A model generated the notes under the pieces. That model worked only from the letters and a program-made list of their open reading frames with translations, made no database searches and had not been told where the DNA came from. A program made the position numbers and the translations under genes. From JAQVEM01 sp964595565 (lineage in GTDB: Bacteria; Actinomycetota; Humimicrobiia; Humimicrobiales; Humimicrobiaceae), in assembly GCA_964595565.1 (NCBI GenBank), contig CAZQQX010000035.1, positions 1-14,504 on the forward strand: a stretch of DNA of 14,504 bases. The letters are read 5' to 3'. Below are positions 7,305 to 14,487 of this stretch, piece after piece. Every line of letters begins with the position of its first letter. Position 1 is the stretch's first letter.

Positions 7305-7424
7305 TTGAGAGTGATAAAGAAAAAATTTGATGTTCCGTTGTATAAGGTTGCTTTTGATGGTATATATGAAAGGTGTGGAGAAAAACATAGCGGTCAAGTA
7401 ACATATCGTAAATTAGGTTCGTAA
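7305..7424 (+). CDS. Possible 39-aa leader ORF upstream of rsmI
   Basis: An open frame from TTG 7305 (or GTG 7311) to TAA 7422-7424 encodes a basic, hydrophilic peptide containing VPLYKVAFDGIYERCG and GQVTYRKLGS. The residue mix looks protein-like, but there is no strong ribosome binding site and no family I recognise. It lies in the presumed rsmI leader. It may be a small gene, a gene remnant or chance. Confidence 0.2.
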   Translation: MRVIKKKFDVPLYKVAFDGIYERCGEKHSGQVTYRKLGS

Positions 7425-7470
7425 TTCTGGAAAAAATGTTTAAAGGAATAAAATTAAAATAATATGCATT

Positions 7471-7483
7471 GGAGGGGAATATT
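7471..7483 (+). promoter_or_regulatory. Shine-Dalgarno GGAGGGG with apparent AUU start of rsmI
   Basis: GGAGGGG (7471-7477) is among the strongest ribosome binding sites in the window. The in-frame codon at the proper distance is ATT 7481. The only usual start codon in this frame, TTG 7469, lies before the site and has no site of its own. Confidence 0.5.
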
Positions 7484-8311
7484 AACGGAACTCTTTTTAT
7501 ATGCGCAACTCCTATTGGTAATCTGGAGGACGTAAGTTTAAGGCTTTTAAGAACATTAATGGAGTCAGGCCTTATTGTTGCGGAAGATACCAGAACCACT
7601 CAAAAACTGCTTCAAAAATACAATATATTTAAAAAAAATATTATAAGCTACAATGAATATAACAGGGAGACCAGGATTGGTTATATAATAGATGAACTTG
7701 AAAAAGGTGAAGATATTGCCCTGGTTTCAGAGTCGGGGATACCGGCCATACAGGACCCGGGGTTTAAGATAATAAGTGAATGTATAAGAAAAAATATACC
7801 CCTGACCGTAATACCAGGTCCAAATGCGGCAGTAAGCGCCCTGGTGGTATCCGGCCTTCCCACTGATAGCTTTTTATTTGTGGGTTTTCTGCCGAAGGGA
7901 AAGGCAAAAAGAAAAAATAAAATTCTTGAGCTGGCATTTTTCCCCTATACACTTATAATCTATGAGTCTCCAAAGAGAATAGAGTCCCTGGTTTCTGAAC
8001 TTATTGAGAGATTTGGCAACCGGAGAGCCAGCCTGGTTAGAGAGATTTCAAAAATATACGAAGAAGCAATAAGAGGGAATTTAGACTATATTCTGGAGAG
8101 AATAAAGGAAAAGAAGGTAAAGGGTGAGATGGTCCTGGTCGTTGAGGGATACAAAAGGCAGCTTATAAAGAATTTTTCCGGGGATGATATAAAAAAGGAA
8201 CTCATCCGTCTTTTAAAGGAAGGCTTTAGTAAAAAAAATTCACTTAAAATTATACAGTCCAGATATGACATAGACAGGCAAAGATTGTATAATATTTCAA
8301 CACAAATTTAG
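7481..8311 (+). CDS. rsmI: 16S rRNA 2'-O-ribose C1402 methyltransferase RsmI
   Basis: S-adenosylmethionine-dependent methyltransferase of the tetrapyrrole-methylase fold that modifies cytidine 1402 in the decoding centre of 16S rRNA. From the proposed start the protein has 276 aa and opens as (M)NGTLFICATPIGNLEDVS, the classic RsmI N-terminus. AEDTR lies at 35-39, SESGIP (a variant of SDAGTP) at 83-88 and PGPNAAVSAL at 112-121, forming the cofactor site. The start is unusual: ATT 7481 is ideally spaced behind GGAGGGG, whereas TTG 7469 would add four residues without a ribosome binding site. It leads the operon, with metG 41 bp downstream. Confidence 0.93.
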   Translation: MNGTLFICATPIGNLEDVSLRLLRTLMESGLIVAEDTRTTQKLLQKYNIFKKNIISYNEYNRETRIGYIIDELEKGEDIALVSESGIPAIQDPGFKIISECIRKNIPLTVIPGPNAAVSALVVSGLPTDSFLFVGFLPKGKAKRKNKILELAFFPYTLIIYESPKRIESLVSELIERFGNRRASLVREISKIYEEAIRGNLDYILERIKEKKVKGEMVLVVEGYKRQLIKNFSGDDIKKELIRLLKEGFSKKNSLKIIQSRYDIDRQRLYNISTQI

Positions 8312-8352
8312 AAGATCAATATTTTTAATAAATAAAATCACGGGAGCTTATA

Positions 8353-9891
8353 TTGCAAAGAAAAAAATTTTACATTACAACTGCTATTCCATACATGAAT
8401 GCAAAACTTCACCTGGGCCAGATATATGAATTTATACTTGCCGATATAGTGGCAAGGTTCCAGAGTCTTTCGGGAAGGAATACTTTTTTCCTGACGGGAG
8501 CTGATGAGCACGGACAGAAAATAAGCAAAAGTGCAGTAGATAAGGGAATGACGCCCCAGGAATATGTTAACAGAATGTCAGACGATATGAAGAGGCTCCT
8601 GAAGTTATATAACATCAGCAATAATTCTTATGTAAGAACCACAGATAAAAAACACGAAAAAGTAGTTCAGAACGTGCTTCTGAAGTTAAAAGAGAACGGG
8701 GACCTTTACAGGGGCACCTATGAAGGTAAATACTGCGTACCCTGCGAAACTTTTTTGCTTGAATCCCAGCTGGTAGACGGCAGGTGCCCGCAGTGTCATG
8801 GAGAGGTGGAGAATGTAAAAGAGGAAAATTATTTTTTTAAGCTATCAAAATATGAAAAAAAGATAATAAAGCACATTGAAGATAATCCTGATTTTATAAT
8901 ACCTGAAGCCAGAAAAAATGAGGTACTGGGAATCCTGAAGCAGGGATTGAAAGATATCAGCATTTCAAGAACCGCGGTTAAGTGGGGGGTCCAGATCCCG
9001 TTTGACCATGACCATTATTGTTATGTGTGGGTAGACGCTCTTTTAAATTATATTTCGGCTCTGGGATATGGCACCGAAAATAGAGACTTATTTGAAAAGT
9101 ACTGGCCTGCTGACCAGCATCATATAGGAAAAGATATATTAAAGTTCCATGCGATAATCTGGCCGGCGATGCTTATGTCACTGGGAATTGAATTGCCCGG
9201 CCACATTGTGGTCCACGGCTGGCTCCTGATGGGGGAGGAGAAGTTATCAAAATCCAAAGGAATTATTCTTGACCCTGACGAAGTTTCAAAAAAGTACGGA
9301 GCTGACGGTGTAAGATATTATCTTACCCGTGAAATATCATTTGGGCTGGACGGTTCCTTTACCCACGAAGCTTTTGTAAGAAGATATAACTCGGACCTGA
9401 GTAATGATATCGGCAATCTGGTTTCCAGGACTCTGGTGATGGTGGAAAAATACAGTAATGGGATAATTCCCGCTAAAACAGTAAATAAGGTTTTCAGTGA
9501 AAAGTGGGAGGATGTAAAAAGACAGGCATGCGCATATATTGAAGATTTTAGATTCTCTGATTATCTAGCCGGGGTATGGGAATTTATAAATATGGCAAAT
9601 AAATACATTGAAGACAGCCAGCCATGGGTTCTTGCAAAAAGTAAGAATGGTCAGGACAGCAAGAAACTTGATTCAGTGCTCTATGAAGTGGTGGAGATGA
9701 TAAGATTATCCACTATTCTGCTCATACCCTTTATGCCTTCATCCTGTCAGAAAATATTTAATCAGCTGGGGATAAATAAAAATATAGAACAGGTTTTGAT
9801 TGAGGAAGATGGAGAGTGGGGAAAATTTGAAGGCGGGACGAGAACAGGCAAAAGAGAAATACTGTTTCCCAGAATGGACGGAGGGAAGTAG
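8353..9891 (+). CDS. metG: Methionyl-tRNA synthetase
   Basis: Class I synthetase that charges tRNA-Met and initiator tRNA. The 512-aa length is that of the short form without the C-terminal tRNA-binding domain. TTG 8353 is chosen because GGGAG lies 6 bases upstream and gives an N-terminus MQRKKFYITTAIPYMNAKLHLG typical of the family once the first residues are counted. The HIGH signature reads HLGQ (20-23), with glutamine for the second histidine. KLSKS is intact at 297-301. A single zinc knuckle has C128, C131, C145 and C148. YVWVDALLNY and DILKFHAIIWPA are the methionine-pocket and linker motifs. The stop codon is one base before the tatD start, so the two are translationally linked. Confidence 0.95.
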   Translation: MQRKKFYITTAIPYMNAKLHLGQIYEFILADIVARFQSLSGRNTFFLTGADEHGQKISKSAVDKGMTPQEYVNRMSDDMKRLLKLYNISNNSYVRTTDKKHEKVVQNVLLKLKENGDLYRGTYEGKYCVPCETFLLESQLVDGRCPQCHGEVENVKEENYFFKLSKYEKKIIKHIEDNPDFIIPEARKNEVLGILKQGLKDISISRTAVKWGVQIPFDHDHYCYVWVDALLNYISALGYGTENRDLFEKYWPADQHHIGKDILKFHAIIWPAMLMSLGIELPGHIVVHGWLLMGEEKLSKSKGIILDPDEVSKKYGADGVRYYLTREISFGLDGSFTHEAFVRRYNSDLSNDIGNLVSRTLVMVEKYSNGIIPAKTVNKVFSEKWEDVKRQACAYIEDFRFSDYLAGVWEFINMANKYIEDSQPWVLAKSKNGQDSKKLDSVLYEVVEMIRLSTILLIPFMPSSCQKIFNQLGINKNIEQVLIEEDGEWGKFEGGTRTGKREILFPRMDGGK

Positions 9892-9892
9892 T

Positions 9893-10714
9893 ATGTATTT
9901 TATAGATACTCATGCGCATATTGATATGATTAAAAATTTAACCCCTGAAGAGACTGTATCAAAATCTCAAAACGAGGGCGTAAGATATATAATAAACGTT
10001 GGCACGAGCCTGGACAGCAGCAGAAGTTCGCTTGAATTTGCAACCGGGTTTGAGAATGTTTTTGCCAGCGTGGGGATCCACCCCCATTATGCCAGTAGTT
10101 TCGGGGATAAGGAGCTAAAAGAACTTGATTCTCTGATAGAGAGCTATATCTCCGGTAACCAGAATAAAGGCGAAAGCGGCAAAAAATTCAGCAAGTTAGT
10201 GGCAGTGGGGGAAATAGGCTTTGACTTTTACAGAAATTTGAGCTTGGAAGAAGAAATGAAAAGGGCATTTAGTTCCCAGATAGAGCTGGCTTTAAAGTAT
10301 GATATGCCGGTAATAATTCATAATAGAGATGGGAACAGCCAGACGCTTGATGTAGTAAAAAAGTATGCCGGGCAAAAAGGATTCAGGGCCGTTGTGCATT
10401 GTTTTTCAGGAGATTTAGATTTTGCCGGTAAATGCCTTGACCTGGGGCTGTATATTTCTTTTACCGGGGTTATTACCTTTCCGAATGCGGGTGACGTGCT
10501 GGAGGTTGTAAAGGAAGTTCCCCTTAAAAAGATATTCATAGAAACAGATTCACCCTTTCTTGCTCCGCAGGTAAAAAGGGGTAAAGAAAATTATCCCGGC
10601 TATGTAAGGTATGTCGCTGAAAAAATTGCGGAAATTAGAAATTTAAGTGTTGAAGAAATTGCAGATATCACATCAAAGAACGCAGAAGAGTTCTTCCGTT
10701 TAAAAAACATTTAA
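9893..10714 (+). CDS. tatD: TatD-family metal-dependent DNase
   Basis: Hydrolase of the TIM-barrel amidohydrolase superfamily, 273 aa, with the full TatD metal site: DTHAH gives H7 and H9, GEIGFDFY gives E107, VIIHNRD gives H143, VVHCFSG gives H169 and ETDSPFLAP gives D219. Family members act as 3'-5' DNases or in tRNA and DNA quality control; the exact substrate here is unknown. ATG 9893 is chosen because GGAGGGAAG sits just upstream and the protein then opens MYFIDTHAH as is usual; a longer frame starting inside metG is rejected. It begins one base after the metG stop and ends 10 bp before rsmA. No rnmV gene intervenes. Confidence 0.93.
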   Translation: MYFIDTHAHIDMIKNLTPEETVSKSQNEGVRYIINVGTSLDSSRSSLEFATGFENVFASVGIHPHYASSFGDKELKELDSLIESYISGNQNKGESGKKFSKLVAVGEIGFDFYRNLSLEEEMKRAFSSQIELALKYDMPVIIHNRDGNSQTLDVVKKYAGQKGFRAVVHCFSGDLDFAGKCLDLGLYISFTGVITFPNAGDVLEVVKEVPLKKIFIETDSPFLAPQVKRGKENYPGYVRYVAEKIAEIRNLSVEEIADITSKNAEEFFRLKNI

Positions 10715-10724
10715 TCATTAAAAA

Positions 10725-11606
10725 ATGCATTCATATATAAGCTCCCCGGGTAATACGGTAAGGATTCTGGACGAGTACGGTATAAGATTAAGAAAAAATC
10801 TGGGGCAAAACTTTTTAATTGACACTAATAGCGCAAAAAAAATAGCCGGCTGTGGTGCAGTTGGTCCCGAAGATATAATCCTTGAAATCGGCAGCGGTAT
10901 CGGGAGCCTGACAGAGATAATGCTGCCCGTGGTGAAGAAAGTAATATGCATTGAAATTGATAAGCTGCTTATTAAAGCATTCAGGGATATTTTTTCCCGG
11001 GATTTAAGGAAAAAGTCAAAACTGGAATTGATAAATGCGGATGCTTTAAGGCTGGATTATCACAATATAACCTCTACCTATAATATAAACAAGGTGGTAT
11101 CAAATCTTCCCTACAGTATTGCCGCACCCCTGCTCCTAAAGATGATTATGGAGGGGGAGCCGGTAAAGAAAATGGTGCTGACTGTACAGAAGGATATAGC
11201 AGACAGGATTCTTTCTCCGGTAGGGGGCAAGAATTATAGTTCCTATACTGTAAAAGCAAATTTTCTGGCCGATTTTAATTACTGCTTTAAAATTTCGCGG
11301 AATTGTTTCATACCCCGCCCCTTTGTGGATTCATCGGTTATAGAGTTAACCAGAAGAGATGAGAAGCTCATGGAAAGCTGTGGCTTTGATGTCGGAGATT
11401 TTTTTAGTTTTATAGATAGCTGTTTTTCACACAGGAGAAAAAAACTTATTAACTCGCTGGTTCAATCTAACCCGGCATATTGCTATAAAGTGGAATTAAT
11501 TATAAAATTGCTATCCGGTATTGGTAAAGATAAAAATGTACGGGCGCAGGAACTAACTGTTAAAGATTATATTTACCTGTATAAAAACCTGATACATAAT
11601 ATATGA
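10725..11606 (+). CDS. rsmA: 16S rRNA dimethyladenosine transferase RsmA (KsgA)
   Basis: Methylates the two adjacent adenosines (A1518 and A1519) in the 3' terminal hairpin of 16S rRNA, a late step of 30S assembly. The 293-aa protein has GQNFL at 27-31, the SAM loop EIGSGIG at 54-60, the acidic pair E77 and D79, the base-contact region NADAL at 104-108, and the catalytic NLPY at 127-130. VQKDIADR and PRPFVDS further on are family motifs, and the C-terminal small helical domain is complete. The ATG has no clear Shine-Dalgarno site; coupling to tatD, which ends 10 bp upstream, is likely. Confidence 0.95.
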   Translation: MHSYISSPGNTVRILDEYGIRLRKNLGQNFLIDTNSAKKIAGCGAVGPEDIILEIGSGIGSLTEIMLPVVKKVICIEIDKLLIKAFRDIFSRDLRKKSKLELINADALRLDYHNITSTYNINKVVSNLPYSIAAPLLLKMIMEGEPVKKMVLTVQKDIADRILSPVGGKNYSSYTVKANFLADFNYCFKISRNCFIPRPFVDSSVIELTRRDEKLMESCGFDVGDFFSFIDSCFSHRRKKLINSLVQSNPAYCYKVELIIKLLSGIGKDKNVRAQELTVKDYIYLYKNLIHNI

Positions 11607-11637
11607 TAATTATGCTATCATTAATCAGAGTAAAAAA

Positions 11638-12555
11638 ATGGAAAATATTATAAAACTTAGAGCTTCAGGGAAAATAAATCTATATCTAAATGTTTCAAAA
11701 AATGGAAGAAATGATGGCTATCATGAAATAAAATCCATAATGCAGAGCATAAGTCTTTCCGATGAGCTTACTTTTGAGATATCAAAAATAAAGAGTAATC
11801 CCGAGCCTCCCTGTAAAAATGGGATTTATATTACCTGCGATAATGAAGATATCCCCCTGGACGAGAAAAACCTGGTTCATAAGGCTGCGGCACTAATTCT
11901 GGACAGGTATAATTTAAGGGGAAAATATTCGGTTAATATTAATATAGAAAAGCACATTCCTGTGTGCGCCGGTCTTGCCGGAGGAAGCACCAATGCTGCC
12001 GCAACCCTGGTTGCAATGGACAAATTATTCGGTCTTAATATGGATATTAAAGCTTTAATGAACCTGGCAGGAAAAGTGGGTTCCGATGTCCCATTCTGTC
12101 TTAGGGGGGGAACAGTTCTTGCCGAGGGCAGGGGAGAAAAACTTTCCGAGCTTCCCCACCTTCCTTTTTACTGGATTATAATTGCCACAAACGGTGGGAA
12201 ATTTTTATCAAAAGATGTATATGAAAAGTTTGACCTGGTGGGGGAAGAAAAAAAGTCGATACACACCGAGCTTGTAAATAATATTGTTGAAAGAAAATTT
12301 AGTAATTTTTTCAAGAAATTAAGAAATGACCTGGAAGATGTAGTGGCGATTGAAGATAGAGCAATAAATGGAATAAAGAGCAGGGCGCATAAGCTGGGAG
12401 CCATTGCCACCCAGATGACAGGAAGCGGGCCCACGGTGTTTGCATTCTGCGATGATTTAAAAACTGCAATAGGGGTGCGCGAAGGTTTAAAAACAGTAAC
12501 TTCCAGAGTATTTTTATCCCACACTACCCCCGATAGTTTAACTGTTTACGGGTAA
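11638..12555 (+). CDS. ispE: 4-diphosphocytidyl-2-C-methyl-D-erythritol kinase IspE
   Basis: GHMP-fold kinase that phosphorylates CDP-methylerythritol in the MEP pathway of isoprenoid synthesis. Length is 305 aa. K12 in ASGKINLYLNV and D150 in VGSDVPFC are the catalytic pair, GLAGGSTNAAA (112-122) is the phosphate-binding loop, and TGSGPTVFAF around 261-270 is the third GHMP motif. It is the last gene of the operon, 31 bp after rsmA, the neighbour it has in many Actinomycetota and Bacillota. Only a weak ribosome binding site (AGAG) is visible. A small CGGGT/ACCCG hairpin overlaps its stop codon but lacks a T-run, so I do not call a terminator. Confidence 0.95.
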   Translation: MENIIKLRASGKINLYLNVSKNGRNDGYHEIKSIMQSISLSDELTFEISKIKSNPEPPCKNGIYITCDNEDIPLDEKNLVHKAAALILDRYNLRGKYSVNINIEKHIPVCAGLAGGSTNAAATLVAMDKLFGLNMDIKALMNLAGKVGSDVPFCLRGGTVLAEGRGEKLSELPHLPFYWIIIATNGGKFLSKDVYEKFDLVGEEKKSIHTELVNNIVERKFSNFFKKLRNDLEDVVAIEDRAINGIKSRAHKLGAIATQMTGSGPTVFAFCDDLKTAIGVREGLKTVTSRVFLSHTTPDSLTVYG

Positions 12556-12618
12556 TGATATAAACCCGACACTAATAAAAACCATTAAAAAATTTGTTTT
12601 GTTTGGCCTCTTTTAAAT

Positions 12619-12647
12619 TTGAATTTTAGCGTGTTCTGATATAAAAT
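12619..12647 (+). promoter_or_regulatory. Putative promoter of tRNA-Gln
   Basis: TTGAAT (12619-12624) and TAAAAT (12642-12647) are 17 bp apart. Transcription would start about 7 bases before the mature tRNA, so the tRNA probably has its own promoter separate from the ispE operon. Confidence 0.5.
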
Positions 12648-12660
12648 TTATTAGCCCTTG

Positions 12661-12734
12661 TGGGGAGTAGCCAAGGGGTAAGGCAACGGGCCTTGGACCC
12701 GTGATCGGAGGTTCGAATCCTCCCTCCCCAGCCA
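12661..12734 (+). tRNA. tRNA-Gln (anticodon UUG), with C at position 33
   Basis: The acceptor stem TGGGGAG pairs with CTCCCCA, followed by discriminator G and encoded CCA. U1-A72 with G73 is the usual glutamine-type end. The D arm is GCC/GGC, the anticodon stem ACGGG/CCCGT is perfect, and the T arm is GGAGG/CCTCC around TTCGAAT. The seven-base loop is CCTTGGA, so the anticodon is TTG. The base before the anticodon is C rather than the nearly universal U33. The variable loop has four bases. Confidence 0.9.
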
Positions 12735-12777
12735 CTTTCATACCATTTTATTCATAGACACCACCCACCCATAGAAT

Positions 12778-12806
12778 TTAACATTATGCAGTAAAAGGTA
12801 TATGCT
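12778..12806 (+). promoter_or_regulatory. Putative promoter of the secreted-protein gene
   Basis: TTAACA (12778-12783) and TATGCT (12801-12806) are 17 bp apart, giving a start near 12813 and a leader of about 35 nt. A perfect TATAAT also occurs at 12826-12831 but would start transcription inside the ribosome binding site, so it is less likely. Confidence 0.35.
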
Positions 12807-12848
12807 AATAATAGTAAAGAATATATATAATTCTTCAAAGGAGCCCTA

Positions 12849-14201
12849 ATGAAGAAAAATAAACTATCTATTATCTTTGCCATCCTAACATGTATATCTA
12901 TCTTTTCTGTAGCGGCTATTGCTGATCAGTGCGGTTGCAGGCTAGTTCCCGTAGAGGAAAAGATAGATACTCAAGAAACCGGGGAAGCTATAGAAGAGGA
13001 AGCAACCCAGGAAGAAGAAAAGGGGGAAACCAAGGAAGAGCAAGAAGAAGACGCAGCTGAAGAAGAAAAAGAAACTGACCAGGAAACTGAAGAAGAAGCT
13101 ACATCAGAAGAAAGTACTGCAGAAGAAGAGGAGGAAACCCAGCAGCAAATACAGGCAGAAGCCCCAACCATTACTCTTGAAATATATGAAGGTCCAACTT
13201 ATTCATCTTCTGATGATGTCTGCTACTACAGGATAAAAGCTATAGTATCTGGAACACCTGCTCCAACTGTAGAGTTTTCCAAAGATGACTCAAATGGAGC
13301 ATGGGGAACTAAAAAAGTTCAGATTAATATTAATGATCCTTCTGATACATATACCCTGACTGCTACTGCCACAAATTCAGAAGGAACTGCCACTGATTCG
13401 ATTAATCTGTCCTGGGGATGTGACATTCCAAATAGTCCACCGGTGATATCAGAGATCATCTTTATGGGGAACCACTATATAGGACTGGAATATACTTTTT
13501 CTGCAGCAGCGTCTGACCCGGATGGAGACAGCTTGTCTTACTACTGGTCTGTATCAGGCGGAAGCATAGCTAATCCCAATACAAATCCAGTAAAGTGGAC
13601 CATGCCAGCTACTGCTGGAAATTATGACATAACAGTTACCGTTGATGATGGAAATGGTGGCCAGTCTGAAAAGACAGAAACTGTTGAAGTACTTGCTTTT
13701 CCGAGTGCAAGTTTATCTCAGATACCGGGAGGTGGATTTATGGAAGAGGGAGGGTTGCCATCTACTGGAAACTTTGCTGTAATTGGAGACTCTGTGTTTG
13801 ACAAGCCAATTAGAGGCTTCTTAAACTTTGACATCTCAAGTCTTGCTGGGAAAGAATTAATATCTGCTGAAATGAAGTTCAATAGTTATTATATACAAAA
13901 TAATCCATATCCTCTAATTGAAAAAATCTATCTGGAAGCAGTGTATTGGGGAACAGATGATATTAAACAGGGAGATTATGACCTATCAGGATACTTATTA
14001 GGCGAATATGATATCCCAGCTTTTACCTGCTCAAGTTTAGAACTGGGGAATGCCTTAAACCAGGCAATAAATGATGGACATGATAGATTCCAGGTACGAT
14101 TGCGCCATAAAGGATATAAAACAAATCATGATGGTTTGGCTGACACTATTGAATATGGACACCAATACCCAGTAGAATTTAATGTTTCTTATGTGCCATA
14201 A
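12849..14201 (+). CDS. Secreted modular protein: Glu-rich linker, Ig/PKD-like domains, C-terminal beta domain
   Basis: I do not recognise a named family for the whole 450-aa protein. A typical signal peptide (MKKNK, hydrophobic core to about residue 24) ends at AIA-DQ near residue 25. Residues 36-104 are a low-complexity acidic linker with 31 glutamates in 69 positions. Residues about 106-190 look like an Ig-like beta domain, with C125 and C191 able to form a disulfide. Residues about 196-283 form a PKD/cadherin-like domain with SDPDGDSLSYYWSVSGG and AGNYDITVTVDDGNGG. Residues about 285-450 resemble the beta-sandwich DNRLRE or carbohydrate-binding-like modules (RGFLNFDISSLAGKELISAEMKF). There is no catalytic motif or sorting signal. 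AAAGGAG lies 5 bases before the ATG. Adhesion or polymer binding outside the cell is an inference. Confidence 0.8.
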   Translation: MKKNKLSIIFAILTCISIFSVAAIADQCGCRLVPVEEKIDTQETGEAIEEEATQEEEKGETKEEQEEDAAEEEKETDQETEEEATSEESTAEEEEETQQQIQAEAPTITLEIYEGPTYSSSDDVCYYRIKAIVSGTPAPTVEFSKDDSNGAWGTKKVQININDPSDTYTLTATATNSEGTATDSINLSWGCDIPNSPPVISEIIFMGNHYIGLEYTFSAAASDPDGDSLSYYWSVSGGSIANPNTNPVKWTMPATAGNYDITVTVDDGNGGQSEKTETVEVLAFPSASLSQIPGGGFMEEGGLPSTGNFAVIGDSVFDKPIRGFLNFDISSLAGKELISAEMKFNSYYIQNNPYPLIEKIYLEAVYWGTDDIKQGDYDLSGYLLGEYDIPAFTCSSLELGNALNQAINDGHDRFQVRLRHKGYKTNHDGLADTIEYGHQYPVEFNVSYVP

Positions 14202-14260
14202 TCTTCTTCTGAGAAAATATAAAAAAGGCTAATAATGATCTAACATACAGCACAGCTTAA

Positions 14261-14386
14261 AGACTAATAGCCGGTATAAAAATATCATCTAAACTAATAA
14301 TTCGGGTTTTAACTTCGTCCGCTATGCCCAGCCAAACTAAATTAGCAAAAGAAATGATTAACTTCCCTAGATTCGATAAGAAATAA
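14261..14386 (+). pseudogene. Possible remnant ORF of about 41 codons
   Basis: A frame open from 14261 to TAA 14384-14386 ends with MPSQTKLAKEMINFPRFDKK and looks protein-like. The only usual start is ATG 14324, which would give 20 residues, and there is no ribosome binding site. It may be the tail of a decayed gene, or chance. Otherwise 14202-14418 holds nothing I can identify; GGCTA/TAGCC around 14227-14272 is too weak and distant to be a terminator. Confidence 0.15.
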
Positions 14387-14418
14387 ATAATTGTTGAGGT
14401 TGAGTTGCCTAAATAAGT

Positions 14419-14448
14419 TTGATTACTAAGAACTAAATACCTTATAAT
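14419..14448 (+). promoter_or_regulatory. Putative promoter near the right edge
   Basis: TTGATT (14419-14424) and a perfect TATAAT (14443-14448) are 18 bp apart. Transcription would start near 14455, about 20 bases before the Shine-Dalgarno site AAGGAG at 14474-14479. Confidence 0.55.
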
Positions 14449-14487
14449 TTAAATTAAAAATATTCAGTATATTAAGGAGAAAACACT

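Noticed and set aside
7330..7401. 23-codon ORF from ATG 7330
   Set aside because: No ribosome binding site, and a different frame over the same bases looks more protein-like; neither is well supported.
7276..7480. T-box or SAM riboswitch in the leader of the metG-containing operon
   Set aside because: No T-box consensus core or recognised riboswitch motif, and no terminator hairpin, is visible.
9800..9892. Longer tatD frame starting inside metG at 9800
   Set aside because: The strong ribosome binding site and the usual MYFIDTHAH N-terminus place the start at 9893.
12549..12573. CGGGT/ACCCG hairpin at the end of ispE as an intrinsic terminator
   Set aside because: Only five pairs, a ten-base loop overlapping the stop codon, and no T-run after it.
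12661..12734. Reading the tRNA as tRNA-Pro with anticodon UGG, which would restore U33
   Set aside because: Shifting the loop by one base destroys the anticodon stem, and the U1-A72 pair with discriminator G fits glutamine.
12971..13171. Minus-strand Ser-rich frame opposite the Glu-rich linker
   Set aside because: It is the complement of GAA/GAG repeats and has no start signals.
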